DNA from: Aquabacter spiritensis
Lineage (GTDB): Bacteria; Pseudomonadota; Alphaproteobacteria; Rhizobiales; Xanthobacteraceae
NCBI RefSeq assembly: GCF_004346185.1
Contig: NZ_SMAI01000013.1
Coordinates: 1-64,000, forward strand
Reading direction: 5' to 3'
Length of the DNA: 64,000 nt
The position numbers were made by a program, and so were the translations under genes. How positions within the stretch are numbered: position 1 is the stretch's first letter; each line of letters starts with the position of its first letter. Shown piece after piece: positions 28,276 to 37,014 of this stretch. The notes beneath the pieces are model-generated. The model did not search any database. It worked only from the letters and a program-made list of their open reading frames with translations, and was not told the origin of the DNA.

Positions 28276-30675
28276 TCATCCACGGAAGGGAAGTTTGATC
28301 CCGAGGGTTCCGAAAATCCGGCTTGCGTAAGAGATGCCGCCCGATACTGAGGGCGCTGCCGCGCTAACAGCTTGTCCCCGGGCTTTAGGTGATGCGGCGG
28401 GAATCGATGCCCCGGCCACCACGGCCTTGCCTCCTTCGCGCAGGGCTCGGGGACCCGCCAGCATTATTTGAAAATAGATCGAACTCAGCCGATTGGCCAT
28501 GTTCCACGCGGCGACTGAGGGATCGCCTTGATGGCGCTGCAGGTAGTGCCACACACTGCGACCGACGCGGTCCCGGTCGATCGTTTCAGTACGGATGAGA
28601 AAGTTCAATGCCGCCATGGCGATCCGATCGCGGTCCTGAACAAGCGAATCGTGTTTCCGACGGTAAGCCGCCTGCTCCTCCTCATTCTGAAACGGCTCGA
28701 TCCGCACCGTCTGTCGTTTCTGAGCCTCGATCCATTTGGTTCGGTCGGTCGAACCCGCAACGGTAAGTCCATTGAGGAACTGAGACATGGGAGACGTTTG
28801 AGGCGACAGCTGACCATACTCCGTGTTGTCGTCCTGCGAAGCATAGCGATGAGCCGCCAGCACCGGGTTCATCAAGGCCATCATTTCGAACTGAACACGT
28901 GCTCCTTTAAACTCACGAAAGGTCGACATCTTTGCCTTGAAGAGACTTTTTGACATAAGTGGGCCGAGTTCAGGTTCGCGATAGTCGCACCTGATTTGAT
29001 CTGAAAAATGAATTCCATTGCGAAAGAATAGATAAAAATTCTCAAATGATTCGAGGGGTGTTCTTCCTGGAATTTTAGACATTTCATTCAAAAATAGGTC
29101 TTTTATCGTATTTTGTGCGCCAGGAAAATCGGCTATGAAGTGAGTGTAATGTAGTATAAAATATTTTTCGACAAACTCTTCAAGTGTTTTTGTGTCAATG
29201 TATTTGTCAAAATGTTTTCTAGAATAATATGCGCGAGCACATATTTCCCCATATGCTCCGGTCACTCTAACGGAGTTCCGTATATTTTGACGAGCTATAT
29301 CGGGTGTGTAGGCATAGGATTGGCCGATTTTATGACTCATTGAATCGGAAAGAAGAGAGTCGTTTCGGCTTTTTTCAATATGTCGATTGCAGTCATCGTA
29401 AGTATAGGCGTAGAGACTATTAAGTGAGAGGGCGATTTCTAAATCTGCCGGTTCTGCGGGGGTCTCTCGGGCGCTAATCCTAACTCGATCTTTGTCATGG
29501 GTTGTATTCGTGAGCGCGGCATAGACCAGGCGGCTGTCGAGCCCGCCCGTCAGGTCAAATATCACGGTTTTAAATCCGGGATGCGCCAGGATCGCTCCGA
29601 CGTTCTCGATTAGTTCGGCCTTCGCATCGTTCAAGTGACGCAAATGTTCGCTAGGCGAATATTCGAGCTCGCTGCGAAGCATGGAGTAAAGGCCGGTTGG
29701 CTCAAGGACGGCGTGTCCTGCTCTCAGGCGCAGGCGGTGGTCGACCGGCAAAAGGGACGCGCCCTCGATTTCCATTTCGCTTGAAAAATTCTGTAGGAGA
29801 GGCTGCAGGTCGATGCAGGAAAGGGTAGCTTCGACCTTTCTTTTATTTACGGAGCCAGTCAGGCCCATCGCATTGATGAGTATCAACAAGAGATGGTAAC
29901 GATTTGAGGCGATGGCGACTTTAGATCGAACGAAATAATATATCTTTCCAACGCCAAAAAAATCAGATCCGGCGATGCATTCGCATCGCCGCGTGTCACA
30001 GTCGAGATAGGTATAAGTCCCGACCGCGCCTCCCGTTGCCGCTAATTTCGCCTCGGCTGCTTGCTCACCTCCAAAATACAGCGTCCCTTTCGAGAAGGCG
30101 CTCCCGGAAAACAGGAACGGATTATCTCTTTGCTCGCTGCCAGGCCGGGAGACGACGCCCAGCACGCCCTTGCGTGTCGTTGCGACCGACATCGTCAACC
30201 CCAGTGCCGAAAGGCAGTCGGGAACGGTCGCAAGATGGTCGGGCGCGTCAGGTGCCAAAGATATTGCTGCAAATTCGGAATACGGGCGAGCGGATCTGCA
30301 ATATTGAAGAGATGGGATTGCGCCGGAATCGTCGTTCACCAGGAACTTTGAAAACGCGAGCTTGTCGCTATCCGTTTGATACAGCGTGTAAGGTGAGCGC
30401 AGGACAGTATGGTGGGGAGGGGTCCAGACCGTGACCTGGACGAGATAAAGGCCACTCTCTGTAATCAACCACTCGCACTTTTGGCATTCGGTCCAATCCT
30501 GCGAGCGACGGTAAATTCTGCCGTCTTTGATAAGAAACCAGAGCAGGCCACGGATCTCGCCGTCGCGGGAGACCAGTCGCCCCCTCACAACGCCGTTGCT
30601 GCGTGTAACCTCAAGGTAGGAATCAACAGTCTCTTGCGCGCACGACTCATGCTCTTCGCCGATTGGCCGCTTCAT
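28276..30675 (-). CDS. Asparagine-synthetase-like protein, probably imported
   Basis: A 799-residue protein. About residues 15-100 look like a beta-rich accessory domain with TECQKCEW. Residues about 225-270 (CECIAGSDFFGVGKIYYF, IASNRYH) mimic the end of a class II glutaminase-like domain, but there is no N-terminal Cys nucleophile, so glutamine use is unlikely. The ATP-pyrophosphatase domain has FDLTGGLDSRLVY (about 370), a variant of SGGxDS, and continues helical to about 720; the Ala/Ser-rich tail is unique. Such proteins are often found in polysaccharide loci; substrate unknown, probably an amide- or amine-adding adenylating enzyme. The gene is clearly AT-richer than its surroundings (especially 28900-29500 and 29850-30000) and abuts two tRNA genes, signs of horizontal transfer. 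Confidence 0.68.
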   Translation of the reverse strand: MKRPIGEEHESCAQETVDSYLEVTRSNGVVRGRLVSRDGEIRGLLWFLIKDGRIYRRSQDWTECQKCEWLITESGLYLVQVTVWTPPHHTVLRSPYTLYQTDSDKLAFSKFLVNDDSGAIPSLQYCRSARPYSEFAAISLAPDAPDHLATVPDCLSALGLTMSVATTRKGVLGVVSRPGSEQRDNPFLFSGSAFSKGTLYFGGEQAAEAKLAATGGAVGTYTYLDCDTRRCECIAGSDFFGVGKIYYFVRSKVAIASNRYHLLLILINAMGLTGSVNKRKVEATLSCIDLQPLLQNFSSEMEIEGASLLPVDHRLRLRAGHAVLEPTGLYSMLRSELEYSPSEHLRHLNDAKAELIENVGAILAHPGFKTVIFDLTGGLDSRLVYAALTNTTHDKDRVRISARETPAEPADLEIALSLNSLYAYTYDDCNRHIEKSRNDSLLSDSMSHKIGQSYAYTPDIARQNIRNSVRVTGAYGEICARAYYSRKHFDKYIDTKTLEEFVEKYFILHYTHFIADFPGAQNTIKDLFLNEMSKIPGRTPLESFENFYLFFRNGIHFSDQIRCDYREPELGPLMSKSLFKAKMSTFREFKGARVQFEMMALMNPVLAAHRYASQDDNTEYGQLSPQTSPMSQFLNGLTVAGSTDRTKWIEAQKRQTVRIEPFQNEEEQAAYRRKHDSLVQDRDRIAMAALNFLIRTETIDRDRVGRSVWHYLQRHQGDPSVAAWNMANRLSSIYFQIMLAGPRALREGGKAVVAGASIPAASPKARGQAVSAAAPSVSGGISYASRIFGTLGIKLPFRG

Positions 30676-30852
30676 TCTCCGCCCCGCGGGCTTTAGGTCC
30701 GGTTGTAATGACCTTAAGGGACGCAGAGAGGGTGTGGCAATTCAAAGTTGCGGAGACTGTTCCGTTCTAGCGGGCGCGTGGTGTGGCTCAAAAAAAAGCC
30801 ATCCGACCTTCTGTGGGCGGAGGAGGGCATAAGGGTGCAAGTCAGGAAATAT

Positions 30853-31062
30853 TTAATTGCCGGGCACGCTCCCATTCACGGTCTCGCCCCCGTCATTCGG
30901 AGGCCCTGATCGCTCCTCCTTTCGCGCGATCAGCGTGCGCAGGTGCTCGATCTCCCCCGTCAGGCGGCGGATTTCGGCGAGGGCGTCGATCCGCTGTTGG
31001 AGAATCTCCTCATAGGAGCACCAGGCCGGTGACGTCTGGAGACGGTCGATCAGGTCCGCCAT
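30853..31062 (-). CDS. Small coiled-coil protein, hypothetical
   Basis: A 69-residue product from ATG 31062 (MADLIDRLQ), with a helical heptad-like stretch ILQQRIDALAEIRRLTGEIEHL (about 17-38) and a polar Gly/Asn-rich tail. I do not recognise it. The frame is open further upstream, but that part is Arg/Pro-rich and looks like a chance extension. Coding status is moderately supported by the coherent amphipathic helix. Confidence 0.45.
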   Translation of the reverse strand: MADLIDRLQTSPAWCSYEEILQQRIDALAEIRRLTGEIEHLRTLIARKEERSGPPNDGGETVNGSVPGN

Positions 31063-31142
31063 TCGCCGCCTCGTTCGCGGGGGGGCGCGGGGCCGGGCCC
31101 CCCGGGTCGATCTTTGGTCCGCGCCGCGTCCCGGGTCGGGGA

Positions 31143-31289
31143 TCACCGGCCCGGCGGGTCGACCTTCATGCCGTTCGGGCCGACTTCGATCTGCAGCGTG
31201 TTCCGATCTTTCTCATAGGCTTGATAGGCATAGACCCCGCCGCCGACAAGGATCACGGCGATGATGGCGTAAAGCACAGATTTCGGCAT
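31143..31289 (-). CDS. 48-residue single-pass membrane protein
   Basis: A short gene: MPKSVLYAIIAVILVGGGVYAYQ is an N-terminal transmembrane helix, followed by a basic/acidic stretch YEKDRNTLQIEVGPNGMKVDPPGR. The pattern (short anchor then an IEVGPNGxxV tail) recurs in small alphaproteobacterial proteins of unknown function, as far as I recall. ATG 31289 is preceded by GGAGACGTGACC. It sits between the coiled-coil gene and the FMN oxidase gene on the same strand. Confidence 0.62.
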   Translation of the reverse strand: MPKSVLYAIIAVILVGGGVYAYQAYEKDRNTLQIEVGPNGMKVDPPGR

Positions 31290-31361
31290 GGTCACGTCTC
31301 CGTTTCGCGTGACAAACGCGAGCGTGGCCGCACGGGTTCCATGCCGGGGCGAGGCGCAATG

Positions 31362-32447
31362 TCACGCCGTCCAGAGGACCGAGCCGTCGATCTCGTCGAG
31401 CCGGGCGCATCCGGTGACCGCCATCGCCACTTCCAGCTCGGCGCGCAGAAGGTGGACGGCGTGGGCGACCCCGACCGCGCCGGCCGCCGCGAGGGCATGC
31501 ACGTAGGGCCGGCCGATCAGCACCGCCGTCGCGCCGCGCGCCAGCGCCTTGACGATGTCGGTGCCGCGCCGGATGCCGCCGTCCAGCAGAAGGGGAATTT
31601 CGCCCCGCGTCGCGTCGGCGATGGCGGGGAGCGCGTCGATGGTGGCGGGGAGGGTATCGAGGATCCGCCCGCCGTGATTCGACACGATCAGCCCCTGCGC
31701 CCCCGCCTCGACCGCGCGCCGGGCATCGCCAGGCGCGAGGATCCCCTTCAGCACGATCGGCAGATCGCTGAGGCCCCGCAGCCAGGCGAGATCGTCCCAG
31801 GTGGGGGCGCCCGAGAGGAAGCCGGAGAAGAGCGGGCTGTCACCGACCGCGGCCGGTGCGTCGCGCCGCGCCGCCATGCCTTTCAGATTAACCGCCTCGA
31901 CGCCCGGCGGCAGATGGAACCCGGCGCGCTGCTCGCGGTTGCGCAGGCTGGCGGGGGCATCGACCGTGACCACCAGAGCGCGGTAGCCGGCGGCAACGGC
32001 GCGCGCGACCAGATCGCGCGTGAAGGGGCGGTCGGGCTGGATATAAAGCTGGAACCAGAGCGGGGTGCTGGCGGCGGCGGCGATGTCTTCCAGCGCGATG
32101 CTGGCCTGGGTGCTGACGACAGCCGCCGCGCGGGCGGCGCCGGCGCCCTGGATCGCGGCGATCTCGCCCTCGGGATGGACCAGTTTCTGGAAGGCGACCG
32201 GGGCGAGCAGGATCGGATGGTCGAGCTCCAGCCCCAGGAGGCGGGTGCGGGTCGTCGCCCCGGACAGGTCGCGCAGCACCGCGCTGGTCAGGCGCAGACG
32301 GTCGAAGGCGGCGCGGTTCTCGCGCAACGTGATCTCGTCCGCAGCCCCGCCATTCACATAGGCTTCGGCGCGCGCCGTCATCCGCTCCAAAGCGAGGCGT
32401 TCATAATCGGCGAGGGCAACGGGGGGCGGCGAACTGGGGCGGGTCAC
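31362..32447 (-). CDS. FMN-dependent alpha-hydroxy-acid dehydrogenase
   Basis: A 361-residue TIM-barrel flavoprotein of the lactate dehydrogenase/glycolate oxidase family, oxidising an L-2-hydroxy acid to the 2-oxo acid. Seen: LGLELDHPILLAPVAFQKLVHPEGE, FQLYIQPD, LVVTVDAP, LKGILAPGDARRAVEAGAQGLIVSNHGGR (catalytic His in SNHGGR), LLLDGGIRRGTD and IGRPYVHALAAAG. The exact substrate cannot be told from sequence; L-lactate is the common guess. No membrane anchor segment is apparent. ATG 32447. It is divergent from the DUF6766 gene. Confidence 0.88.
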   Translation of the reverse strand: MTRPSSPPPVALADYERLALERMTARAEAYVNGGAADEITLRENRAAFDRLRLTSAVLRDLSGATTRTRLLGLELDHPILLAPVAFQKLVHPEGEIAAIQGAGAARAAAVVSTQASIALEDIAAAASTPLWFQLYIQPDRPFTRDLVARAVAAGYRALVVTVDAPASLRNREQRAGFHLPPGVEAVNLKGMAARRDAPAAVGDSPLFSGFLSGAPTWDDLAWLRGLSDLPIVLKGILAPGDARRAVEAGAQGLIVSNHGGRILDTLPATIDALPAIADATRGEIPLLLDGGIRRGTDIVKALARGATAVLIGRPYVHALAAAGAVGVAHAVHLLRAELEVAMAVTGCARLDEIDGSVLWTA

Positions 32448-32569
32448 GGGGCATCCGGGGCAGGGGGCTCCACTTTAGAGCGAGATCCGGCGCGGCGAAA
32501 TCGCTTCGCGGCGTCGTGCCGCGCGGAACGAAGGCGGCACGGCGCGGTTGAGGGGACCGAGGTGATGTC

Positions 32570-33244
32570 ATGTCTCCGGCCCGTGCCCGCCACTCCGCCC
32601 CGCCGCCGCGTCTCGGCCTCTCGCGATATGTGCGCGACAACGGCCTCACCTTGGTCCTCGGCGCCATCTTCCTCGCCAGCCTGGCCGGACATGTGCTGTC
32701 CGGCTGGAGCGCCCACAATGCCGATCTCGCCGAGCGGGGGCGCACGATGCTCGGCCTTCCCGCCTATCTCGGGAGCGGCGCCTTTCTCTCCAGCCTATTC
32801 GAGAATTGGGAGAGCGAATTCCTCCAGATGGCCGCCTATGTCGTGCTCACCGCGATTCTGTTTCAGCGCGGCTCGGCCGAATCGCGCGATCCGGACGCGC
32901 CGGACGATGCGCCCGGCGACCGGCCGCGGCCGGGGCTGGCTGGCTGGATCCACGCCCATCTGCTCGGCCTCGCGCTCGTCGCGCTGTTCCTGCTGTGCTT
33001 CCTGCTGCACTGGGTCTTCAGCACGCGCGACGCGATGGAGGAGGCGGCCATGAACGGCCTGGCCGGTCCCGCCTCGATGCTGGACCATCTGTTCGAGGCG
33101 CGCTTCTGGTTCGAGTCGTTTCAGAACTGGCAGAGCGAGTTCCTGTCGACCGCCGTGCTCGTCGTGCTGACGATCGTCCTGCGGCAGCGCGGCTCGCCGG
33201 AATCCAAGCCGCTCGATGCGCCCCGCGGGCAGACCGGAAAATAG
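32570..33244 (+). CDS. DUF6766 family membrane protein
   Basis: A 224-residue membrane protein. An N-terminal YVRDNGLTLV helix starts the first half, ENWESEFLQMAAYVVLTAILFQRGS ends it; a second half contains LLGLALVALFLLCFLLHWVF, then QNWQSEFLSTAVLVVLTIVLRQRGS. The ENWxSEFL...LFQRGSxES block is repeated, so the protein arose by internal duplication. This is the pattern of DUF6766; function unknown. ATG 32570 follows GGTGATGTC. A DJ-1/PfpI gene follows 65 bases later. Confidence 0.78.
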   Translation: MSPARARHSAPPPRLGLSRYVRDNGLTLVLGAIFLASLAGHVLSGWSAHNADLAERGRTMLGLPAYLGSGAFLSSLFENWESEFLQMAAYVVLTAILFQRGSAESRDPDAPDDAPGDRPRPGLAGWIHAHLLGLALVALFLLCFLLHWVFSTRDAMEEAAMNGLAGPASMLDHLFEARFWFESFQNWQSEFLSTAVLVVLTIVLRQRGSPESKPLDAPRGQTGK

Positions 33245-33309
33245 GGAACCGGAGCGGGCAGGGGCCGTTGCCTTTTCGGGTGCTGGCGGGGCGCGAGGGA
33301 GATACCCGC

Positions 33310-33873
33310 ATGACCGATATTCGCGAATCCCGCATTCTCATCATCGCCACCAACGGGTTCGAGCAGTCCGAGCTGATGGTGCCGCGCGACGACCTGCGCA
33401 AGGCCGGCGCGACGGTGGACGTCGCCTCGCAGGACGGCCAGCCGATCCGTGGCTGGGACATGAAGGACTGGGGCGAAACGGTGCCGGCCGATCTGAAGAT
33501 CTCGGCTGTCGATCCGGCCCGCTACGATGCGCTCGTCCTGCCCGGCGGCCAGATCAATCCCGACGTGCTGCGGGCCGATCCCGAGGCGATGCGGGTGGTG
33601 AAGGCCTTTCTGGCGTCCGGCAAGCCGGTGGCGGCGATCTGCCATGCGCCCTGGCTTCTGATCGAGGCCGATGCCGTGCGCGGGCGCAACGTCACGTCCT
33701 ATGCCTCGATCCGCAAGGATGTCGAGAATGCCGGGGGCAAATGGGTGGACAAAGAGGTGGTGACGGATCAGGGCCTGATCACCAGCCGGTCGCCGAAGGA
33801 CCTGCCGGCCTTCGTCGCCAAGATTATCGAGGAGGTGGGTGAAGGCCGCCACGACCGCCGCAAGGTCGCCTGA
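33310..33873 (+). CDS. DJ-1/PfpI family protein
   Basis: A 187-residue protein of the PfpI/YhbO type. It has ILIIATNGFEQSELMVPRDDL at the start, LVLPGGQINPDVLR, and the nucleophile elbow AAICHAPWLLIEA with Cys-His, followed by SYASIRKDVENAGGKWVDKEVV. Members act as glyoxalase/deglycase-like stress proteins; exact activity is debated in the literature. ATG 33310 gives the conserved start; no signal peptide. It lies after the DUF6766 gene and may be co-transcribed. Confidence 0.9.
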   Translation: MTDIRESRILIIATNGFEQSELMVPRDDLRKAGATVDVASQDGQPIRGWDMKDWGETVPADLKISAVDPARYDALVLPGGQINPDVLRADPEAMRVVKAFLASGKPVAAICHAPWLLIEADAVRGRNVTSYASIRKDVENAGGKWVDKEVVTDQGLITSRSPKDLPAFVAKIIEEVGEGRHDRRKVA

Positions 33874-33934
33874 CGCGCACCGCCTGCCGGGTCGGCGCAG
33901 CCTCGAGGGGCGCGCCGGGCGGGGCTCGGGCCGA

Positions 33935-34144
33935 TCAGGTCTTTTCGGCGCGCGCCCGGCGTCCGCGCTCGCGGGCGATCTGGACGCGCTCGCCTTCGGC
34001 CTTTTCCCGCGCTTCGCGCAAGGCCTTCAGGCGGGCCATCTTGGCGCGCGCCGCTTCCGCAGCTTGGTCGGCGGCGGAGGCGGGCGCTGCGGGGCGGCCC
34101 GCGAAGGCTGCCTCGGCGCGGGCCTTGATATCGTCGCTGGTCAC
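33935..34144 (-). CDS. Small charged helical protein, hypothetical
   Basis: A 69-residue product, MTSDDIKARAEAAF followed by an Ala-rich stretch and a long basic helix (AKMARLKALREAREKAEGERVQIARERGRRARA). Similar short proteins ending in a K/R/E-rich helix are common in Rhizobiales. ATG 34144 has a GGGATGTG upstream stretch, a weak site. Function unknown. Confidence 0.55.
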   Translation of the reverse strand: MTSDDIKARAEAAFAGRPAAPASAADQAAEAARAKMARLKALREAREKAEGERVQIARERGRRARAEKT

Positions 34145-34437
34145 ATCCCGGTCCCTTCTCTCGGTCGCAGCATACCGCGCATTAGGTCCGATTCGCGGCG
34201 ATTTGCGCGAGGCCCCGCGTCATTTTCGTGCTGGTGCGAGGGAAGGGGAGCGCAAAGCGCGGCCATCGTCGTGACGAAGGGATCCCGGCCGGAGACCCGG
34301 CTCGATCGGAAGGCGCCGGGATCAGCCGGTGGGCTGGCGCGCAGCCTGTCCGACGCCTGGGCCGGTATCCGAGGTGCGGCTCAGCGGGCCAAAGGGAGAG
34401 TCAGCGGTTTCGGGCCGACCGCGCGTGCGCGCCTGAA

Positions 34438-34514
34438 TGGTACAGCTGGGTGGGCTCGAACCACCGACCTCCGGTTCCACAGACCGGCGCTCTAACCAAC
34501 TGAGCTACAGCTGC
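34438..34514 (-). tRNA. tRNA-His (GTG anticodon), no G-1, A73
   Basis: 77 bases on the minus strand: acceptor GCAGCTG/CAGCTGT, D-arm TAGCTCAGTTGGTTAGAGC, anticodon arm CCGGT-CTGTGGA-ACCGG placing GTG at 34-36, T-arm GGTGG-TTCGAGC-CCACC, A73 and encoded CCA. Position -1 is T, not G. Most bacterial tRNA-His need G-1 opposite C73; the A73 form without G-1 is characteristic of alphaproteobacteria. Confidence 0.93.
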
Positions 34515-34689
34515 ATAGGGCATCCGGCGCTGGAGCGCCGGAGCGAGGGCGGAACCTAAACTGATGAGGGGGCGGTTTCAAGGGGGCCGCGGCACGCACA
34601 GTCCAGCCATGCGGCAAACTGGGGACGGCGCGCTTTCCTCGCCGTGCGGCGGGCTCTAACGTCGCGGCTCATCCTGCCAAAAGCGCCTC

Positions 34690-35649
34690 ATGTCGGACCT
34701 TCTCGGCCTCGCCTTTCCCTTTTTCGGCCTGATCTTCCTCGGCTATGGCTGCGGGCGCTTCGCCCGCCTGCCGGAGGCCGGGCTCGCCTGGCTGTCCTTC
34801 TTCATCATCTATCTCGCGCTGCCGGCTCTGTTCTATCGCATCGTCGCGCAGACACCGTTCGCCGAACTGGCGAATCCCGGCTTCATCCTGGCCGCCGTCG
34901 TGTCGACCGCGGTGACGGCGGGCCTCGCCCTTGCGCTCGGCCTCTGGCTGCGGCGCGGGAATATCGGCGAGGCGGCGATCGCGACCACGGTCGGGGGCTA
35001 TGCCAATGTCGGCTATATGGGCCCCGGCCTCACCCTCGCCGCGCTCGGCCAGGATGCGGCGACCCCGGCGGCCCTGATCTTCGCCTGTGACAGCGTGTTC
35101 TTTTTCACGCTGGTGCCGCTGCTCATGGCGCTGCGCACCGGCGGCGGCTCGATCGGGGCGACCCTTCTGCTGGTGGTGAAGCGCGTTCTCACCCACCCCT
35201 TCAACATCGCGACCCTGCTCGGGGTGCTCGCCGCCTATTTCGAGTTCCGGGCCCCGGGCGCCGTCGAGCGGATGCTGGATTATCTGAAGAACGCCGCCGC
35301 GCCCTGCGCCCTGTTCACGCTCGGCGTGACGGTCGCGCTGCGGCCGCTCGGCCGGGTGCCGAGCGAACTCGCGCCCTTGCTCGGGCTGAAGCTGCTGGTG
35401 CATCCGGTGATCGCCCTCGTGTCGCTGACCACGCTCGCGAGCGTATCGCGCAGCTGGGTGGAGACCGGGGTGCTGATGGCGTCGCTGCCGCCCGCGCTGA
35501 ACTGCTTCATTCTGGCGCGGCAGTACAATGTCTATGTCGAGCAGGCGTCCGCCGCGGTGCTGCTGGGCACCGTCGCCTCGGTGGTGACGGTGACCGGCGT
35601 GCTCTATCTGCTCCAGCAGCATCTCCTGCCGCTCGGCGGGCTGTGGTGA
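34690..35649 (+). CDS. AEC family transporter (auxin efflux carrier type)
   Basis: A 319-residue membrane protein with about ten hydrophobic segments in two halves: the first half contains FFGLIFLGYGCGRFARLPEAGLAWLSFFIIYLALPALFYRI, and TVGGYANVGYMGPGL is the conserved discontinuous-helix asparagine motif; the second half has HPFNIATLLGVLAAYF and LPPALNCFILARQYNVYVEQAS. The family exports or imports small organic acids in bacteria; substrate unknown. ATG 34690. It converges with ubiH. Confidence 0.9.
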   Translation: MSDLLGLAFPFFGLIFLGYGCGRFARLPEAGLAWLSFFIIYLALPALFYRIVAQTPFAELANPGFILAAVVSTAVTAGLALALGLWLRRGNIGEAAIATTVGGYANVGYMGPGLTLAALGQDAATPAALIFACDSVFFFTLVPLLMALRTGGGSIGATLLLVVKRVLTHPFNIATLLGVLAAYFEFRAPGAVERMLDYLKNAAAPCALFTLGVTVALRPLGRVPSELAPLLGLKLLVHPVIALVSLTTLASVSRSWVETGVLMASLPPALNCFILARQYNVYVEQASAAVLLGTVASVVTVTGVLYLLQQHLLPLGGLW

Positions 35650-35661
35650 GCCGCCGCGCGC

Positions 35662-36846
35662 TCAGGCGGCGCGCAGTCCGGCGCCGAGTCGCATCAAACC
35701 GCGCCGCAGCGGGCCGATCCGTTCCATGAGATAGAGCCCGAGGCCGCGCATGCCCTGAACCGGCAGGAGGTCGGAGAGGAGCGAGCGGTTCAGCACGTCC
35801 ACCGCCGCCATGCGGGTCTCGATGTCGCGGCTGCGCGTGCCGGCATAGCGGGCAAGCAGCGGTTCCGCGCCGGGATCCCCCCCCGCCGCCACCGTCTCGC
35901 CCGCCAGCGCGACGATCGCGGCGGCATCGCGCAGACCGAGATTGAGGCCCTGGGCGCCGATGGGCGGCATGACATGGGCCGCCTCGGCGATCAGGACGAG
36001 GCGCGGCGCGATCAGGTGCTCGGCCGCCTCGGCGGCGAGCGGGAAGGCGCCCCGGCCGTCCTCCAATGTGAAGGCGCCGAGCAGCGAGCCCGCGCGGCGC
36101 TCCAATTCGCGGGCGAGCGCCGAAGGATCGAGGCCGAGGAGGCGAACCGCCGTCCGCTCGTCCACGACGCAGACGATGCTGGAGCGCAGGCCGGGCAGGG
36201 GGACGAGGGTGAAGGGCCCGGTCTCGCTGTGGAATTCGGTCGACACCTCCTCGTGCGGCCGGGTGTGGCGCACGGTGAAGGTGAGCGCGACCTGAGGATA
36301 GGCCCGGCTGCGCACGGCGATGCCGGCGGCCTCGCGAAGCCGCGAATGCCGCCCGTCCGCGGCGATGGCGAGGCGGGCGCGGATGCTGCCGCCATCATCG
36401 AGGCCGAGGACGATCTCGTCGGCCCCGGCCATCGCCTCCTCGACCGAGGCGGAGACGATCGTGAGGTTGGGCAAACCGCCGGCGGCCTCCCGCAGCACGC
36501 CGCGCAGGGCGTCGTTCTCGATGTTGTAGCCGAACGCCTCGAGCCCGATTTCGGCGGCGCGGAACAGGACTTCCGGCGCGCGCACCAGCCGGCGCGTGGC
36601 GTCGATGAGGCGCAGATCGCGCAGCGGCGCGGCGTGCGGCGCGAGCGCGTCCCACAGGCCGAGCCCGTCGAGAAACCGCACCGAGCCTTCCATCAGCGCC
36701 GTGGTGCGTGTGTCGGGACCGCGCGCCGGGCCGGTGACGAGCGCGGTCCGCACGCCCCTTTGGGCGAGGCCGATCGCGGTCGCCAATCCCGAGGGGCCTG
36801 CGCCGACCACCGCGACGTCGCATTGCCTGGGGTCCGAGGGTGCCAT
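35662..36846 (-). CDS. ubiH: UbiH/UbiF family FAD-dependent hydroxylase
   Basis: A 394-residue flavin monooxygenase, of the group that hydroxylates the ubiquinone ring. It has the FAD-binding VVGAGPSGLATAIGLAQRGV at the start, the DTRTTALMEGS segment, the DG motif LAIAADGRHSRLREAAGI, the FAD ribityl motif LVLIAEAAHVMPPIGAQGLNLGLRDA (UbiH pattern), and ends in RGLGLYLMERIGPLRRGLMR. Whether it acts at C4, C5 or C6 cannot be told by eye. ATG 36846. Confidence 0.88.
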   Translation of the reverse strand: MAPSDPRQCDVAVVGAGPSGLATAIGLAQRGVRTALVTGPARGPDTRTTALMEGSVRFLDGLGLWDALAPHAAPLRDLRLIDATRRLVRAPEVLFRAAEIGLEAFGYNIENDALRGVLREAAGGLPNLTIVSASVEEAMAGADEIVLGLDDGGSIRARLAIAADGRHSRLREAAGIAVRSRAYPQVALTFTVRHTRPHEEVSTEFHSETGPFTLVPLPGLRSSIVCVVDERTAVRLLGLDPSALARELERRAGSLLGAFTLEDGRGAFPLAAEAAEHLIAPRLVLIAEAAHVMPPIGAQGLNLGLRDAAAIVALAGETVAAGGDPGAEPLLARYAGTRSRDIETRMAAVDVLNRSLLSDLLPVQGMRGLGLYLMERIGPLRRGLMRLGAGLRAA

Positions 36847-37014
36847 ATCCGCCTCCTGCCGCGCGCCGGCCGCCTGATCCTTGATACCTCATGTAGGCAT
36901 GCGCCGCCAAAGTGCGCCGTCCGGGTCCGCCGCGCCGTGCGATTTTGCGCGCGGCGGCTTGCCGCGTCCCGGCGAGCCCCTATCATCCGCGCGACATATC
37001 GGGAGACGACGCAC

